NCBI RefSeq assembly: GCF_000005505.3
Contig: NC_016132.3
Coordinates: forward strand, 29,216,914 to 29,280,913
DNA: 64,000 nt
Direction: 5' to 3'
Origin: Brachypodium distachyon
Lineage: Eukaryota; Streptophyta; Magnoliopsida; Poales; Poaceae
Below, piece by piece: positions 1-9,431 of the stretch (its first letter is position 1; each line of letters opens with the position of its first letter). A program made the translations under genes and the position numbers. The notes below the pieces were generated by a model that saw nothing but the letters and a program-made list of their open reading frames with translations, was not told where the DNA came from and did no database searches.

Positions 1-640
1 TTGGGAGCTGTAAGGAAAGTCTCACTCACTCTAATGTCTTAATAAAATGAATGGTTTGAACCTGGGTAGGATCATTGATGTGTCTACTCAATGTCCTTTA
101 GATTAATAGGAGCATGGGTGTGTCTACCCCGTGTCCAATAGTGATAAAACTATTTGTTTAAAAATGATAGGATGAAACATTGATTCTTTTATGCAATTAG
201 CCAAACCCCACCTAACCAAAATATGCATGTACTTGGTAGGTTCTTTTATAACCTCTGGTGAACTTGCCAATACATTCAATGTATTGACCACGTCGTGGCT
301 GCAATTAACAATGCAGGTGGATCAGACGACGAGTGAGGTTCGTTGTTGTTTAATTGGGTCATGTGCTTACATTCCAACATGCTCTCACCTTGGAGTAGTT
401 GTGGCTCATTTGCTTCTACCTTTCCGCTGCTTGGTTTTGAAAACTCTATTTTGATATGCTGACCCAAGAGGTCATGCAAGGTTGTAAGTACTCTTAAATT
501 CTGGATGAATGCGATGTAATAAAGTACTTTGACCTTTGTATCTCGATATTTCATCTTGAAACTGTGTGTGCTAGTGAGTCGATCCAGGGACTAGCACTAT
601 ATGAACAAAGATCGAACCCTGTAAGGGGGCGGTCGCTTCA
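1..640 (+). mobile_element. 3' part of 5' LTR, Ty3/gypsy family B
   Basis: This stretch is the reverse complement of about 59,018-59,690, which is the end of a full solo LTR of the same family. It ends in GGTCGCTTCA at 640, and an initiator-Met primer binding site follows two bases later, so this is a 5' LTR on the plus strand whose first part lies outside the window. A hairpin with 8-bp arms (GTGCTAGT/ACTAGCAC) sits at 568-597. Short ORFs here run through LTR DNA and are not genes. Confidence 0.85.
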
Positions 641-1096
641 GATGGTACCAGAGCAATGTATTGCATGTAGGAACGTGACCCTAGCTTGGATTAGGATATG
701 ACCAAACCTTAGGGTTAAGCATACTTACTTCTTATCCTTACTTGACCTATATATACTTTTACTCCTTATCCCTACCCGTCTAGATCATTGCTTTTACGTC
801 TTACTCATGCATGTCATATTTGTTAATTTATTCTACCTTTACACTAAATATCATGTCATTGAACCACTAATGCATATTTTCTTCTTGTTATATTTTGCCA
901 TCCACCACTATAATCATGTTGTCATATTACACTCATATTATCATGCCTTTCTTTTTCCATTTTTTCAATTCCACCCTTAATCATAATTTTCGGCATTTTT
1001 CTCCACCCTACTATCTTTATCTTTTACTTTACATGCATTCAACCTCTTGATCATGTCATTGATACTCCTCTACCTTTCCTTCTTTGTTTTCTATAG
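641..1096 (+). other. PBS and untranslated leader of family B element
   Basis: TGGTACCAGAGC at 643-654 matches the complement of the initiator-Met tRNA 3' end (usual plant form TGGTATCAGAGC) with one change. The rest is AT-rich leader with no ORF. The bases just before the next ORF (TTTCTATAG then ATGG) look like a splice acceptor, so the downstream ORF could be expressed from spliced RNA; this is only a suggestion. Confidence 0.75.
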
Positions 1097-1981
1097 ATGG
1101 AAAGCCCACCACCACCCTTTGGCAACGTTCCACCGTTCACTCGCGTCTACTACCCCTCCACCGACGACGAGCAGCCGTTCAGTGCCCCCTTAGCGGCACT
1201 GTGTGTGTCCCTCGACCTGCCACCTCCCAGGTTCAGGGGCCGCGTCGAGCCCGCCGTGCCCCAAGGATGGCAGCCACGGTGGGAGATTGAAGCAAAGGTC
1301 CGCGGGCGCGAGATCACCCCAGCGACGCCCGACATCACCTTCATCTCCCGCTACCCCACCTATGAGAAGGGCCTCCAGTTTGCCATGCAGTGCGCCTTTG
1401 TGCAGGTGTGCCGGGATTACCGGAACAAGCTTCCCGAGGGCTCCCCCTTCCTCCTTTTTGGAAAGCGGAACCATGCATGCTCGGCCGTGGCAATAGCTGA
1501 CAGCGAGGAGTTGTCCGAGGTGGCCACCCAATTTGAAAACATGGAGGCGAACATCGTGGATTCGGAGTCTTGCCTCGATAATGAGATGACCAGGGCTGAC
1601 ATAGCCGAGGAGTAGGTCAGCCAACTACTGGGGGAGAAGGCCCAACTGCAGGAGGACAAGACAGTGCTGCAGAATACTGTCCTCAACATGGGTGACGCCA
1701 TAGAGCAGCTGCAGTATGAGAGGGATCAGGCCCGCTACTACTGCGAACAGTTCAAGGCGTTCCTGACAGCCGCCGCCGCAGCCACACCCGCTCCCCCACC
1801 AGCCCCTACACCAGCGCCTCTTCAGACCCCACCTCCGCCTCAGGATCAGGAGATGGAGCCTCGGGAGGGAGTACAGACTTAGGAGGAGCCTCAGGAGGCT
1901 CATGAGATGGACACCCCTGCCTCCAACACCCGCTCCAAGAAGAGGGCGGACGGGGCCACACCTTTAGCCACACTTCCCTAG
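1097..1981 (+). pseudogene. extra ORF upstream of gag in family B element, coiled-coil protein
   Basis: An open frame of about 294 codons starts at ATG 1,097 and is broken only by in-frame TAG codons at 1,613 and 1,880; both could be CAG or GAG codons changed by one base. The N-terminal half is Pro-rich with a globular-looking block containing FISRYPTYEKGLQFAMQ. The middle (roughly residues 135-215) is rich in Glu, Gln and Leu and should form a coiled coil (QLLGEKAQLQEDKTVLQN). The C-terminal part is Pro/Ala-rich and ends in a basic SNTRSKKR stretch. It lies between the PBS and gag. I recognise no catalytic domain. An extra gene before gag is known in some plant gypsy lineages; the function here is unknown. 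Confidence 0.6.
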
Positions 1982-2280
1982 CCTTAGTTGGTGTCCACCA
2001 GACCTTATAGTCTATCCTATTAATCGTTCTGCGAGTTAGTCACTGACCATACAGTCTATGTGTATGGCAATGTAGTTCGGTTGCTTTATTTCCGCACTTT
2101 AATTATGGGCAGTGTCCCGTCCTGAACAAGTTTGTGGTTTGTTGGTTTTCCAAAAAAATAATGAATGCTTGATTGTGTGATTGAAATATGTCTGAGTTAA
2201 TGTTTCCTTGAGGGGCTTAAATATCTTTAGCTCTATTGTATCTATTTTTCCTCATCTATGCTACCCTAAACATATACCTC
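1982..2280 (+). other. spacer between the extra ORF and gag
   Basis: AT-rich sequence with no supported ORF. It contains a short AAAAAATAATGAATG stretch near 2,153. Nothing else was recognised. Confidence 0.5.
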
Positions 2281-2406
2281 CAAGACGCCCGAACCCCAAC
2301 AACAATGCTGAGCCCAACAATGCCGAGGCAGATGGGAATGCAGCCACCATGCAGCAATTGTTGGTGGCTTAGACTCAGTTTTTCCAGGTGATCACACAAC
2401 AAATGG
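2281..2406 (+). pseudogene. gag N-terminus, family B element (first part)
   Basis: The frame encodes an Asn/Ala-rich start followed by ATMQQLLVA and TQFFQVITQQM, typical of the start of gag in long-LTR gypsy elements of the Tekay/Del type. One TAG interrupts it. The frame is cut at 2,406 by the minus-strand element and resumes at 5,905. The host bases AATGG (2,402-2,406) are duplicated at 5,905-5,909, which proves the two parts were once contiguous. Confidence 0.75.
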
Positions 2407-3418
2407 TGGTGTGGGTCGGGGTGGCCCGATCTTTCGATGAGATTGATAACTCTCGATTTGGGTAGGAGGTGACGTTGACGATCCGACTACGGCCTAGGAG
2501 GCAGCGCCTTAACAATCGATACACCAACTCCAGAGGGTTATTGATCACGCGGGGGCACGATCAACCTGACCACGAAGGTCTTTGTTCCTGCAAGCAACCG
2601 AAGAACAAGCAAGAACAAGATAAATAGCGGATGCAATCTGAAATTGCGAATATACTATATCAAACCAATGTCTCAACGAGACGATAAGTGGAGTCCTGAC
2701 GACGGTAAAACAGGTGGTCTAACCGACACACGCGATTACACGAAAGTAGCAAAGATGGCTAAACTTTATCTAATCAAAACCCAAGGCTCCTTAGGGGGGC
2801 TCATGGGGTATATAAAGGAGGAGGGAGAGATATTTTCGTCCACCTTGAGTAAGGAGGCCGAAATTCAACTCTATCTCTAACTTTCCTAACAAACTACAAC
2901 TCTTTAGGAAACAGAAAAACAGATCCGTCAGCTTTTTTTGTCCGCCACGGTCAGCACGAGTCGAATCTCTTGATGGGGCTAGATCCGTTGGAAAGGTCTT
3001 GTAATTACCTTTCCAACAAGTACTTGTTTGCTTGATTTGGACTCCGGATGCGGCCTGGGTGATTAAAACAAATTCGGGTCTCCTGATAGCTCGGACCCGA
3101 ATCGGATTCAACTTTAATTCGTGATATCTTTCTCTAGCAAGCTCCGAATCACGTGCCGTTTGATTTGTTGGAAAGTAGACTTGATAGGCTTCCCTTTGAA
3201 TCTCCCTTTGCAGGCTATCACACTTCATCTTCACTTTGGACTTGTAAAGTTCAATAAGATGTCTACATAATAAGATTACACAAGATAGTAGCTCCGCCTC
3301 TTTGCAAGTAACATATTGGAAACATTTTGTAATTGAATTCTCCTGATTATAATTGTTATTAGATACACCAATAATTAGGGTTCTAATGGTCGTATCCATG
3401 GTTAGCATGTCCATATCA
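2407..3418 (-). repeat. 3' LTR of family C element (1,012 bp)
   Basis: On the minus strand it begins TGATATGGACATGC and ends in CA at 2,407; compared with the other LTR its outer end has three transitions. It holds a TATA-like TATATA in a block ending CCCCATGAGCCCCCC, the same block found in the CRM-like LTRs. It keeps about 229 bp that the 5' LTR has lost. Confidence 0.88.
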
Positions 3419-4995
3419 TCCTCCCTTTCTTGAAAGGAAAGCCGTCTTCGGCGTCGTTTATGCTGAAAATATGCTAACAAAAGAGACAAGGTATGCGCAT
3501 GGTATATGTATATATCGTTATTTTTAACTCCACTCCCATGTTGCACAATTAATGTTTTATAACACAATCTCATGAGATAATTAGTCACACAATCATCATG
3601 AATATCATTCCAGCAAGAAGATTGACAATATGTTTTGCATATATAAGTGAAACAATATCTTGTATTTGGTTTGCACCGCTCACCATTATACCATCCCAAG
3701 ACTGGAAAATAATAATTAATAATGTTACCCAAATTAGTTACTACAAGATGCTGAAATTTAGAGCATGTCAAAACACTAATATTCGAACAATCGTGTAAAG
3801 AACTAATTGGCAAATAATCAACACCAATATTGGAGGTTATATCAAAATGGTTAAGCATATGCAACATATTATTTTCTCTCAAATCAAGAAAGTTATCACA
3901 AGCAATGCAACTCTGATGCACCCAAAATTTATTGTTCACGTCATGTTCTCCAATTAATTGAATAGTGTATTCATGGGCATTAGCAAAAGATTTTGAAATT
4001 GTTAACTCAGAACTTTTATCCATTGCATGTGACAAATATATAGGTGCATCAAGTTTAATAGAACACAAAGAATTATTAGGCGGAATCATAGGAAACACTT
4101 CTTCATGTTTAATTAATTCAATGCAACATAAATCAAATTTAATTATCGCGTCACAAGTCTGTTCCAAAACAGCAGGTAACTCATCACATAAATCATTATC
4201 ATTTGAATCAATGGGCGTGCTCAAATCGGCAAGTAAATCAACAGTTTTACAAGGGGTAGCATGTTCATCAGATATCTCATTTATTTCAACACACGTCATA
4301 TTTAGTTCAGCAACACAAACCTCTGTAACATTACCTTGTGGGCTCGCCTCATTTGTATTATACCTTCTTTCTAACTTCCTCTCAGCTTCACAAGCAAGAT
4401 TAAGCAAACACAATAGAGAGTCGTAATCCCCATATTCAATCACGTAAGAAATTTCAAAATTAAGCCCATAATAAAACCTATCCATTTTTCTTTGTTCGGT
4501 TTCATCTAAACCAGATCGCAAGGTTAAAATTTGGAACTCATTGTAGTAATCATCAACAGTTTTATCATCTTGTGTCAAACGTCGTAATTTTGAACGCAAG
4601 TTAAAAGCATAACTAAAAAGGACATATTTTTCTCTCATGATTTTCTTCATATCAACCCAAGTGTGGGGAATTTTCTTTTCTCTAACTATCTCATTCCACC
4701 AAGATAAAGCATCAAAACGAAATTTACTACTAGCAATTTGGACCTTACGACTATCTAGTACATGGAAGCATGTGAATTGCTCAATTAGAGCTATTTCCCA
4801 ATCAATATAAGCTTCAGCATCGTTATTTCCATCAAAGAAAGGTCCAAAACAATTATTGACATTACAAGGATTGCGATATACCTTTGCCTTGCCAATGTCA
4901 ACAAGAGACGAGGAGGATGGATGTGGTGAAAAACGCTCATGTCGTTCACTTGATAGCATAGGCCTATTTTCCATTCTTCGTGTAAGTCCTGTCAT
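2791..4995 (-). CDS. gag-like protein of non-autonomous family C element
   Basis: One uninterrupted 734-codon frame. Residues about 45-215 are a retrotransposon gag (capsid) domain: FFDGNNDAEAYIDWE, ALSWWNEI and YYNEFQ align in order with the gag of the CRM-like element (FDGKYDPDAYLTWE, YYQEMQ). After a charged stretch (EAERKLERRY), where a normal element would have a CCHC zinc knuckle and protease, there are instead about 300 residues rich in Cys, Asn, His and Asp that I cannot assign. The frame then crosses the polypurine tract and runs into the 3' LTR; about 210 C-terminal residues are LTR-encoded, as in CRM-type elements. The length and absence of stops, in a window where most transposon frames are broken, suggests it is young or was recently functional. 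Confidence 0.75.
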   Translation of the reverse strand: MTGLTRRMENRPMLSSERHERFSPHPSSSSLVDIGKAKVYRNPCNVNNCFGPFFDGNNDAEAYIDWEIALIEQFTCFHVLDSRKVQIASSKFRFDALSWWNEIVREKKIPHTWVDMKKIMREKYVLFSYAFNLRSKLRRLTQDDKTVDDYYNEFQILTLRSGLDETEQRKMDRFYYGLNFEISYVIEYGDYDSLLCLLNLACEAERKLERRYNTNEASPQGNVTEVCVAELNMTCVEINEISDEHATPCKTVDLLADLSTPIDSNDNDLCDELPAVLEQTCDAIIKFDLCCIELIKHEEVFPMIPPNNSLCSIKLDAPIYLSHAMDKSSELTISKSFANAHEYTIQLIGEHDVNNKFWVHQSCIACDNFLDLRENNMLHMLNHFDITSNIGVDYLPISSLHDCSNISVLTCSKFQHLVVTNLGNIINYYFPVLGWYNGERCKPNTRYCFTYICKTYCQSSCWNDIHDDCVTNYLMRLCYKTLIVQHGSGVKNNDIYIYHAHTLSLLLAYFQHKRRRRRLSFQEREDDMDMLTMDTTIRTLIIGVSNNNYNQENSITKCFQYVTCKEAELLSCVILLCRHLIELYKSKVKMKCDSLQREIQREAYQVYFPTNQTARDSELARERYHELKLNPIRVRAIRRPEFVLITQAASGVQIKQTSTCWKGNYKTFPTDLAPSRDSTRADRGGQKKLTDLFFCFLKSCSLLGKLEIELNFGLLTQGGRKYLSLLLYIPHEPP

Positions 4996-5107
4996 GGTTC
5001 TAGGACAAGGTAACTAATTCTAATTTTTGTTTGGCTTTTTCTGGACGATAGGTAAAAACAGATCTAAACTAAGGATAAACTGGAAAAATCTCACCGAGCA
5101 ACCTTAA

Positions 5108-5119
5108 GCTCTGATACCA
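5108..5119 (-). promoter_or_regulatory. primer binding site of family C element
   Basis: On the minus strand this reads TGGTATCAGAGC, a perfect match to the usual plant initiator-Met PBS, two bases inside the 5' LTR. The next bases (TTAAGGTTGCTCGGTGAG) match those after the PBS of the CRM-like element at 23,842. Confidence 0.9.
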
Positions 5120-5121
5120 CG

Positions 5122-5904
5122 TGATACGGGTCGGGGTGGCCCGATCAAACCAATGTCTCAACGAGACGATAAGTTGGAGTCTTGACGACGGTAAAACAGG
5201 TGGTCTAACCGACACACATGATTACACGAAAGTAGCAAAGATGGCTAAACTTTATCTAATCAAAACCCAAGGCTCCTTAGGGGGGCTCATGGGCTATATA
5301 AAGGAGGAGGGAGAGATATTTTCGTCCACCTTGAGTAAGGAGGCCGAAATCCAACTCTATCTCTAACTTTCCTAACAAACTACAACTCTTTAGGAAACAG
5401 AAAAACAGATCCGTCAGCTTGTTTTGTCCGCCACAATCAGCACGAGTCGAATCTCTTGATGGGGCCAGATCCGTTGGAAAGGTCTTGTAATTACCTTTCC
5501 AACAAGTACTTGTTTGCTTGATTTGGACTCCGGATGCTGCCTGGGTGATTAAAACAAATTCGGGTCTCCTGATAGCTAGGACCCGAATCGGATTCAACTT
5601 TAATTCGTGATATCTTTCTCTAGCAAGCTCCGAATCATGTGCCGTTTGATTTGTTGGAAAGTAGACTTGATAGGCTTCACTTTGAATCTCCCTTTGCAGG
5701 CTATCACACTTCATCTTCACTTTGGACTTGTAAAGTTCAATAAGATGCCTACATAATAAGATTACACAAGATAGTAGCTCCGCCTCTTTGCAAGTAACAT
5801 ATTCAAAACATTTTGTAATTGAATTCACCTGATTATAATTGTTATTAGATATACCAACAATTAGGGTTCTAATGGTCGTATCCATGGTTAGCATGTCCAT
5901 ATCA
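5122..5904 (-). repeat. 5' LTR of family C element, internally deleted (783 bp)
   Basis: Same ends as the other LTR but lacks the block equal to about 2,436-2,664. The break lies between short ATC repeats, as expected for slippage or microhomology deletion. The deleted part is near the 3' end of the LTR, so it may have affected RNA processing rather than the TATA region, which is kept. Confidence 0.88.
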
Positions 5905-6709
5905 AATGGCCAATAACAACCAGAACAACTAGCAGAACCTCAACAACAATCAGCAACACCACCCACCTCAAGTGGACATGCTGACCCGTTTCCTGCGGTT
6001 ACGTCCACCCACCTTCTCAAGCTCCACCGAACCCATCATGGCTGACGATTGGTTTCGCTCAGTCAATAAGAACCTGGTTACCATCAACTGCACTGACGAA
6101 GAGAAAGTGAGGTTTGCCGCTCACTTGCTAGAAGGACCAGCAGCATCATGGTGGGAGAATTTCCAGATCACCACCCCCATTGAGGATGTCACTTGGGACA
6201 TGTTCTAGGAAGCCTTCCGCACCGTCCATATCTCTGCGTGAGTGCTAAGTTTGAAGAAGAAGGAATTCCACAGGCTGCGACAGGGAGGCCGCACTGTGTC
6301 TGAATACATTGAGGTGTTCAATCAGCTGTCCTGCTATGCACCGGATGATGTGAACACCGACGCCAAGCACCGAGAGAAGTTCTTGGACGGACTGAACGAC
6401 GAACTGTCGGTTCAGCTTGCTGTTGCCTATACCCCCACCTACCAGTCATTGATTGACAAGGTCATCATATTGGAGAGCAAGCTAACCCAGATGGAGAGTC
6501 GTAAGAGGAGACACCATCCGGGGAACACCCACACTGGCCCGCACCAGAAGCAGCGAACCTCCTACAATGGGAGTGGCAGTTCATCCATAAGCAGAAATGG
6601 GAACCATAACGGCCACCGCAGTTGAGGTAATGGCCACAACCACCGCCAGGGAGGCCAAGGACATCACCACCAGGGTGGCAGTGGGAACAGGCACCAACAC
6701 CAGCACTAG
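5905..6709 (+). pseudogene. gag of family B element (second part), long-LTR Ty3/gypsy
   Basis: The frame continues from 2,406 with an Asn/Gln-rich run and then the capsid core: RPPTFSSSTEPIMADDWF, CTDEEKVRFAAHLLEGPA and ASWWENF, followed by KKKEFHRLRQGGRTVSEY and YTPTYQSLIDKVI. These are characteristic of Tekay/Del-type gag (capsid assembly around the element RNA). In-frame stops lie at 6,206 (TAG), 6,239 (TGA) and 6,623 (TGA). The C-terminus is His/Gly/Asn-rich. It is cut at 6,709 by the LTR of the next element, so the zinc knuckle and pol are absent. Confidence 0.85.
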
Positions 6710-7563
6710 TGTCGTCGCACGGGGCTCCGACACCGAGGGTGCGCGGGCACCCCCTTCTTAGGTTCGGCAGTGGGCTACGGGGATCGCTCCGGCGATCACC
6801 CGCGGGGCCAATGCAAAGCTTGTGAAGACACTAAGAACGCATGCACACTCTTTTTTACCCAGGTTCGGGCCACCTTGCGGGGTAAAATCCTATGTCCTGC
6901 TTGTCCGACCTTGTATTACTGTCAGACAGAGGGTTTACAAGTTCCCGGGGAAGGGTCCCCGGGTGCTCTTTTTTCGGCTAAGTGCTCCTCGCTATTTTTG
7001 GTTAAGGCTAGTGCCGAACTATGAGATGGTAGAACCCTTTGACCGTTGGCCGGGGGTCCTCCTTTTATAGCCAAGGGGATACCACAGGTGCCACGGTGCA
7101 TGGATTAGAAGTGGCGAGCAAGGAGGTCGGGCAGCTCCTCCTTGGTGTGCTGGCGTGCGTGCATGAGCGCCAACCCCACGGCTAGGGGTCTAAGGCCTAA
7201 AAAATAGGACTGGACAGCAACTGTTCGTCCGACTAGACGGATAACGCCCCTTCTGTCGGCTCATTAAATGCGTCGTGCGCTTCACTCCTTGCTTTGGCGA
7301 GACTGCATAGTGGGCGCCTGCCGCGCGCCCACATGGCGCCGCTGCTCTGCTCTCTCGGCCCCGCCCTCACGGCGGGAACCTGCGCCCGGGAACACCTCCT
7401 CCCGGCAGGAGGGATTAATCCCCGAAGCCCCGCTAGCAATTCCGGGATGGTAGCTTGCCAGGCAGCCTGCACGTTGCCGCCTGGGGTGAGACCCTCCAGG
7501 GAACTCATCGATGCGACCCACGCGTCGTGCAGTGGTGGTACCCCGGGTGCCCCGGGTGCGACA
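6710..7563 (-). repeat. LTR of Tat-like element (854 bp)
   Basis: Ends are the inverted pair TGTCG...CGACA. Read on the minus strand there is a good TATA box (CTATAAAAGGAGGA, near 7,060) about 350 bp before the LTR end. The GC-rich block beside 7,563 that reads CGCCCGAGGGCTAC on the minus strand takes the place of the polypurine tract, as in the 46,239 copy. Confidence 0.85.
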
Positions 7564-7857
7564 GTAGCCCTCGGGCGTGGGCCGGCAACACCCGTTCCCG
7601 GGCGAACCCTTCCCTAGTCGGTTGCCGGGCTACGCCCCAACCGACGCGTGGGTCCCGACTCGCCTCAGGCCTGCGTCTCTTCGCCGTCCCACATACCCTG
7701 CTGTTACGGACGGAGTAGTGGGTGCGAGATTTCCGCTGTAACCTCCCCCTTAAACAAGGAAGTTAAGGCCACTCTTCACATTATTCCTTTGATTAGAGCA
7801 ATTAACCCCAGCGCGCCCGTAGGGGGCGGAACCGGCCGTTACCAAACGGCGGGGTGT

Positions 7858-7864
7858 TATAAAA
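7858..7864 (+). promoter_or_regulatory. TATA box of the antisense gene
   Basis: TATAAAA lies 113 bp before the start of the plus-strand ORF. The diverged copy at 47,444-47,450 has TATAAAA 111 bp before its ATG, and both are preceded by a GC-rich block containing CCCGTAGGG and GGGGTG. The position outside the LTR and the conserved spacing suggest a dedicated promoter for the antisense gene. Confidence 0.6.
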
Positions 7865-7970
7865 CTTTTACTGTTGCGTTGAGGGGAAAACACATAGCCC
7901 CCAGCCTTCGTCTTCCAACTTCTTCGCATCTTGCGCCCTAGAGCTTTGCTAGCTCCTGCCTCCGCCTCCC

Positions 7971-9113
7971 TTGGCGTCCCCCACCACCAGGAAGGGAAAG
8001 GAGGGGAAGGCCCCAAAGAAACTGGCGGCCAGCAAAAGCGAGGCGGCCGCCAAGGCCACCGCCGACAAGGATCAGAAGAAGCGGGCGATGAGGGCCACGC
8101 TCGCCTTCTACCGGCCCGGCTACAACGGCGAGGAGCTGGCCAAGATCCGGCACGCCATCGCCTCCGGGTTCAACGAGCACAGGGAGACTCTGATTTTCCC
8201 CGCGGGCGCCGACCACCAAGAAAACGACTTCCGGGTGTTCGGGCGCTTCATCCTCACCGGACTAGTGCCGCCCTTCTCCCTATTCCTCCATGCGCTTATG
8301 GAGTCATACCAGCTGCGGGTGGCGCAGCTCCACCCCACGTCTCTCTATCTCCTCGCCACCTTCCAGTTCCTCTGCGAAGCATTCGTCGGGGTAATGCCGT
8401 CGGTGGCATTGTTCCGGCATTACTTCTACCCCCGAATCGATAACGCGAATGCGATGTCGTCGGGGGTGGTGTTTCGTGCCCGCGACCAGATGAAGTCCGA
8501 GTTCATCGTCCGATCGGAGAAGAAGATCGAGAAGGAGTGGCGGGGTGATTGGTGCTGGGTCCGGGTAGAAGACCCCGAGGAGTTCATCCTTTCGCCCACC
8601 GAGCTGCCGCAACCTCACGGCGGCTGGCAGGACCGATACCACTGCGACGCCAATCTCCTCCCCATCATGGAGAAGATCAAGGCCTTGCATCTGGCGGGGC
8701 TCACCGACGTCGACAAGGCACGAACCTTCATCAGCCGGCGAGTCGCGCCGCTCCAACTGCGCTCCCGCCCCGCGTGGATGTACACGGGGCCCGGAGACAG
8801 GACACGCCTCCACCGCGAAGGCGTGCACCGGGAATCCCTCCAGGTGTGGGTGAAGGGGATCTCCGGCGAGGACCTTCCCGCTATGGGGTTCCCACCGGGG
8901 GTTATCTCCCTCCATGCTGGCGTTCAGGGGCTGAACGACATCGTCGCCTCAGTCCTGCCCTACAACGAGTGGGGATTGATGGATGATACCCCCACTCGGA
9001 CTCCGCGCGCTCCTCCGCCGGCACCTCGCGGGAAGCAGGTTCTCGAGGAGAGCGGGGGTGAGTCGGAGGTAAGCGGGCCCTCCCTTCGGTCTTCGGACGA
9101 CGAGGCGGGCTAG
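7971..9113 (+). CDS. antisense-encoded 'putative gypsy type transposon' (Pfam PF04195-like) protein
   Basis: A 380-codon frame. Residues 1-45 are Lys/Ala-rich; residues about 65-150 hold the family hallmark, FGRFILTGLVPPFSLFLHAL, then HPTSLYLLATFQFLCEAF and a following RHYFYPRI block; residues 180-340 are globular with many Trp and Pro; the C-terminus is Ser/Glu/Asp-rich. The first codon is TTG where the diverged copy at 47,555 has ATG, so the original start was probably ATG and has been lost here, or a downstream ATG is used. After the TAG at 9,111 the same frame gives an acidic stretch (DDDEEDSDD). Function is unknown in the family. The long unbroken frame contrasts with the decayed copy at 47,555. 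Confidence 0.7.
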   Translation: MASPTTRKGKEGKAPKKLAASKSEAAAKATADKDQKKRAMRATLAFYRPGYNGEELAKIRHAIASGFNEHRETLIFPAGADHQENDFRVFGRFILTGLVPPFSLFLHALMESYQLRVAQLHPTSLYLLATFQFLCEAFVGVMPSVALFRHYFYPRIDNANAMSSGVVFRARDQMKSEFIVRSEKKIEKEWRGDWCWVRVEDPEEFILSPTELPQPHGGWQDRYHCDANLLPIMEKIKALHLAGLTDVDKARTFISRRVAPLQLRSRPAWMYTGPGDRTRLHREGVHRESLQVWVKGISGEDLPAMGFPPGVISLHAGVQGLNDIVASVLPYNEWGLMDDTPTRTPRAPPPAPRGKQVLEESGGESEVSGPSLRSSDDEAG

Positions 9114-9431
9114 CCTGCTGCATCCCAAGCAGTCGTCCCCATGGACGACGATGAGGAGGACAGCGACGACGCGCCCCTGATCGTGCGCTGATCAAGGGCG
9201 CATGCGGTGGCCGCGGCTACCTCCACGGCGGCTGCGGCAACGTCCGCCCCCGTCGTGGCTACCAGCTCCGCGGTGCCAGCCGCCCTGGGGGCATCCGCCG
9301 GCACCTCAGCGGTGACCCCCCCTGCAGCGGTTGCCAGAGTCACGGCGGTGACTCCCCCGGCAGCGACCACCAGCGACCCGGCAGCAGCTCCCTCCGCAGC
9401 AACTGCCGGGGCCTCTGCGGTCGCCACACAG
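9114..9431 (+). other. Ala/Thr-rich continuation of the antisense gene, truncated
   Basis: Downstream of the antisense ORF the sequence is GC-rich and encodes low-complexity Ala/Thr/Ser/Pro repeats (AAATSTAAAATSAP), probably a linker of the same protein. It ends abruptly at 9,431 where LTR sequence begins. The C-terminal coiled-coil part seen in the copy at 51,954-52,977 is missing. Confidence 0.5.

Larger units (their letters stand above)
2407..5904 (-). mobile_element. complete non-autonomous Ty3/gypsy element (family C), minus strand
   Basis: The element is bounded by TG...CA LTR ends and a 5-bp target duplication AATGG (2,402-2,406 and 5,905-5,909). Read on the minus strand it has a 5' LTR (5,904-5,122), an initiator-Met PBS (5,119-5,108), one long ORF with a gag domain, a polypurine tract (AAGAAAGGGAGGA, just right of 3,418) and a 3' LTR (3,418-2,407). 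It has no protease, reverse transcriptase, RNase H or integrase, so it needs proteins from a partner. Its LTR downstream part and the bases after its PBS closely match the CRM-like element at 22,890-29,683, the likely partner family. Confidence 0.9.
6710..9431 (-). mobile_element. truncated Tat-like Ty3/gypsy element, minus strand, with antisense gene
   Basis: It consists of a 3' LTR (6,710-7,563) whose sense strand is minus, internal sequence, and a gene on the plus strand, i.e. antisense to the element RNA. That arrangement (antisense gene between pol and 3' LTR) is known for Tat-clade elements. ACTAG at 6,705-6,709 would be the left target duplication. gag, pol and the 5' LTR are missing; the right side breaks off at a family C-like LTR fragment at 9,432. 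Two relatives occur at 46,239-48,733 and 52,978-53,867. Confidence 0.75.
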
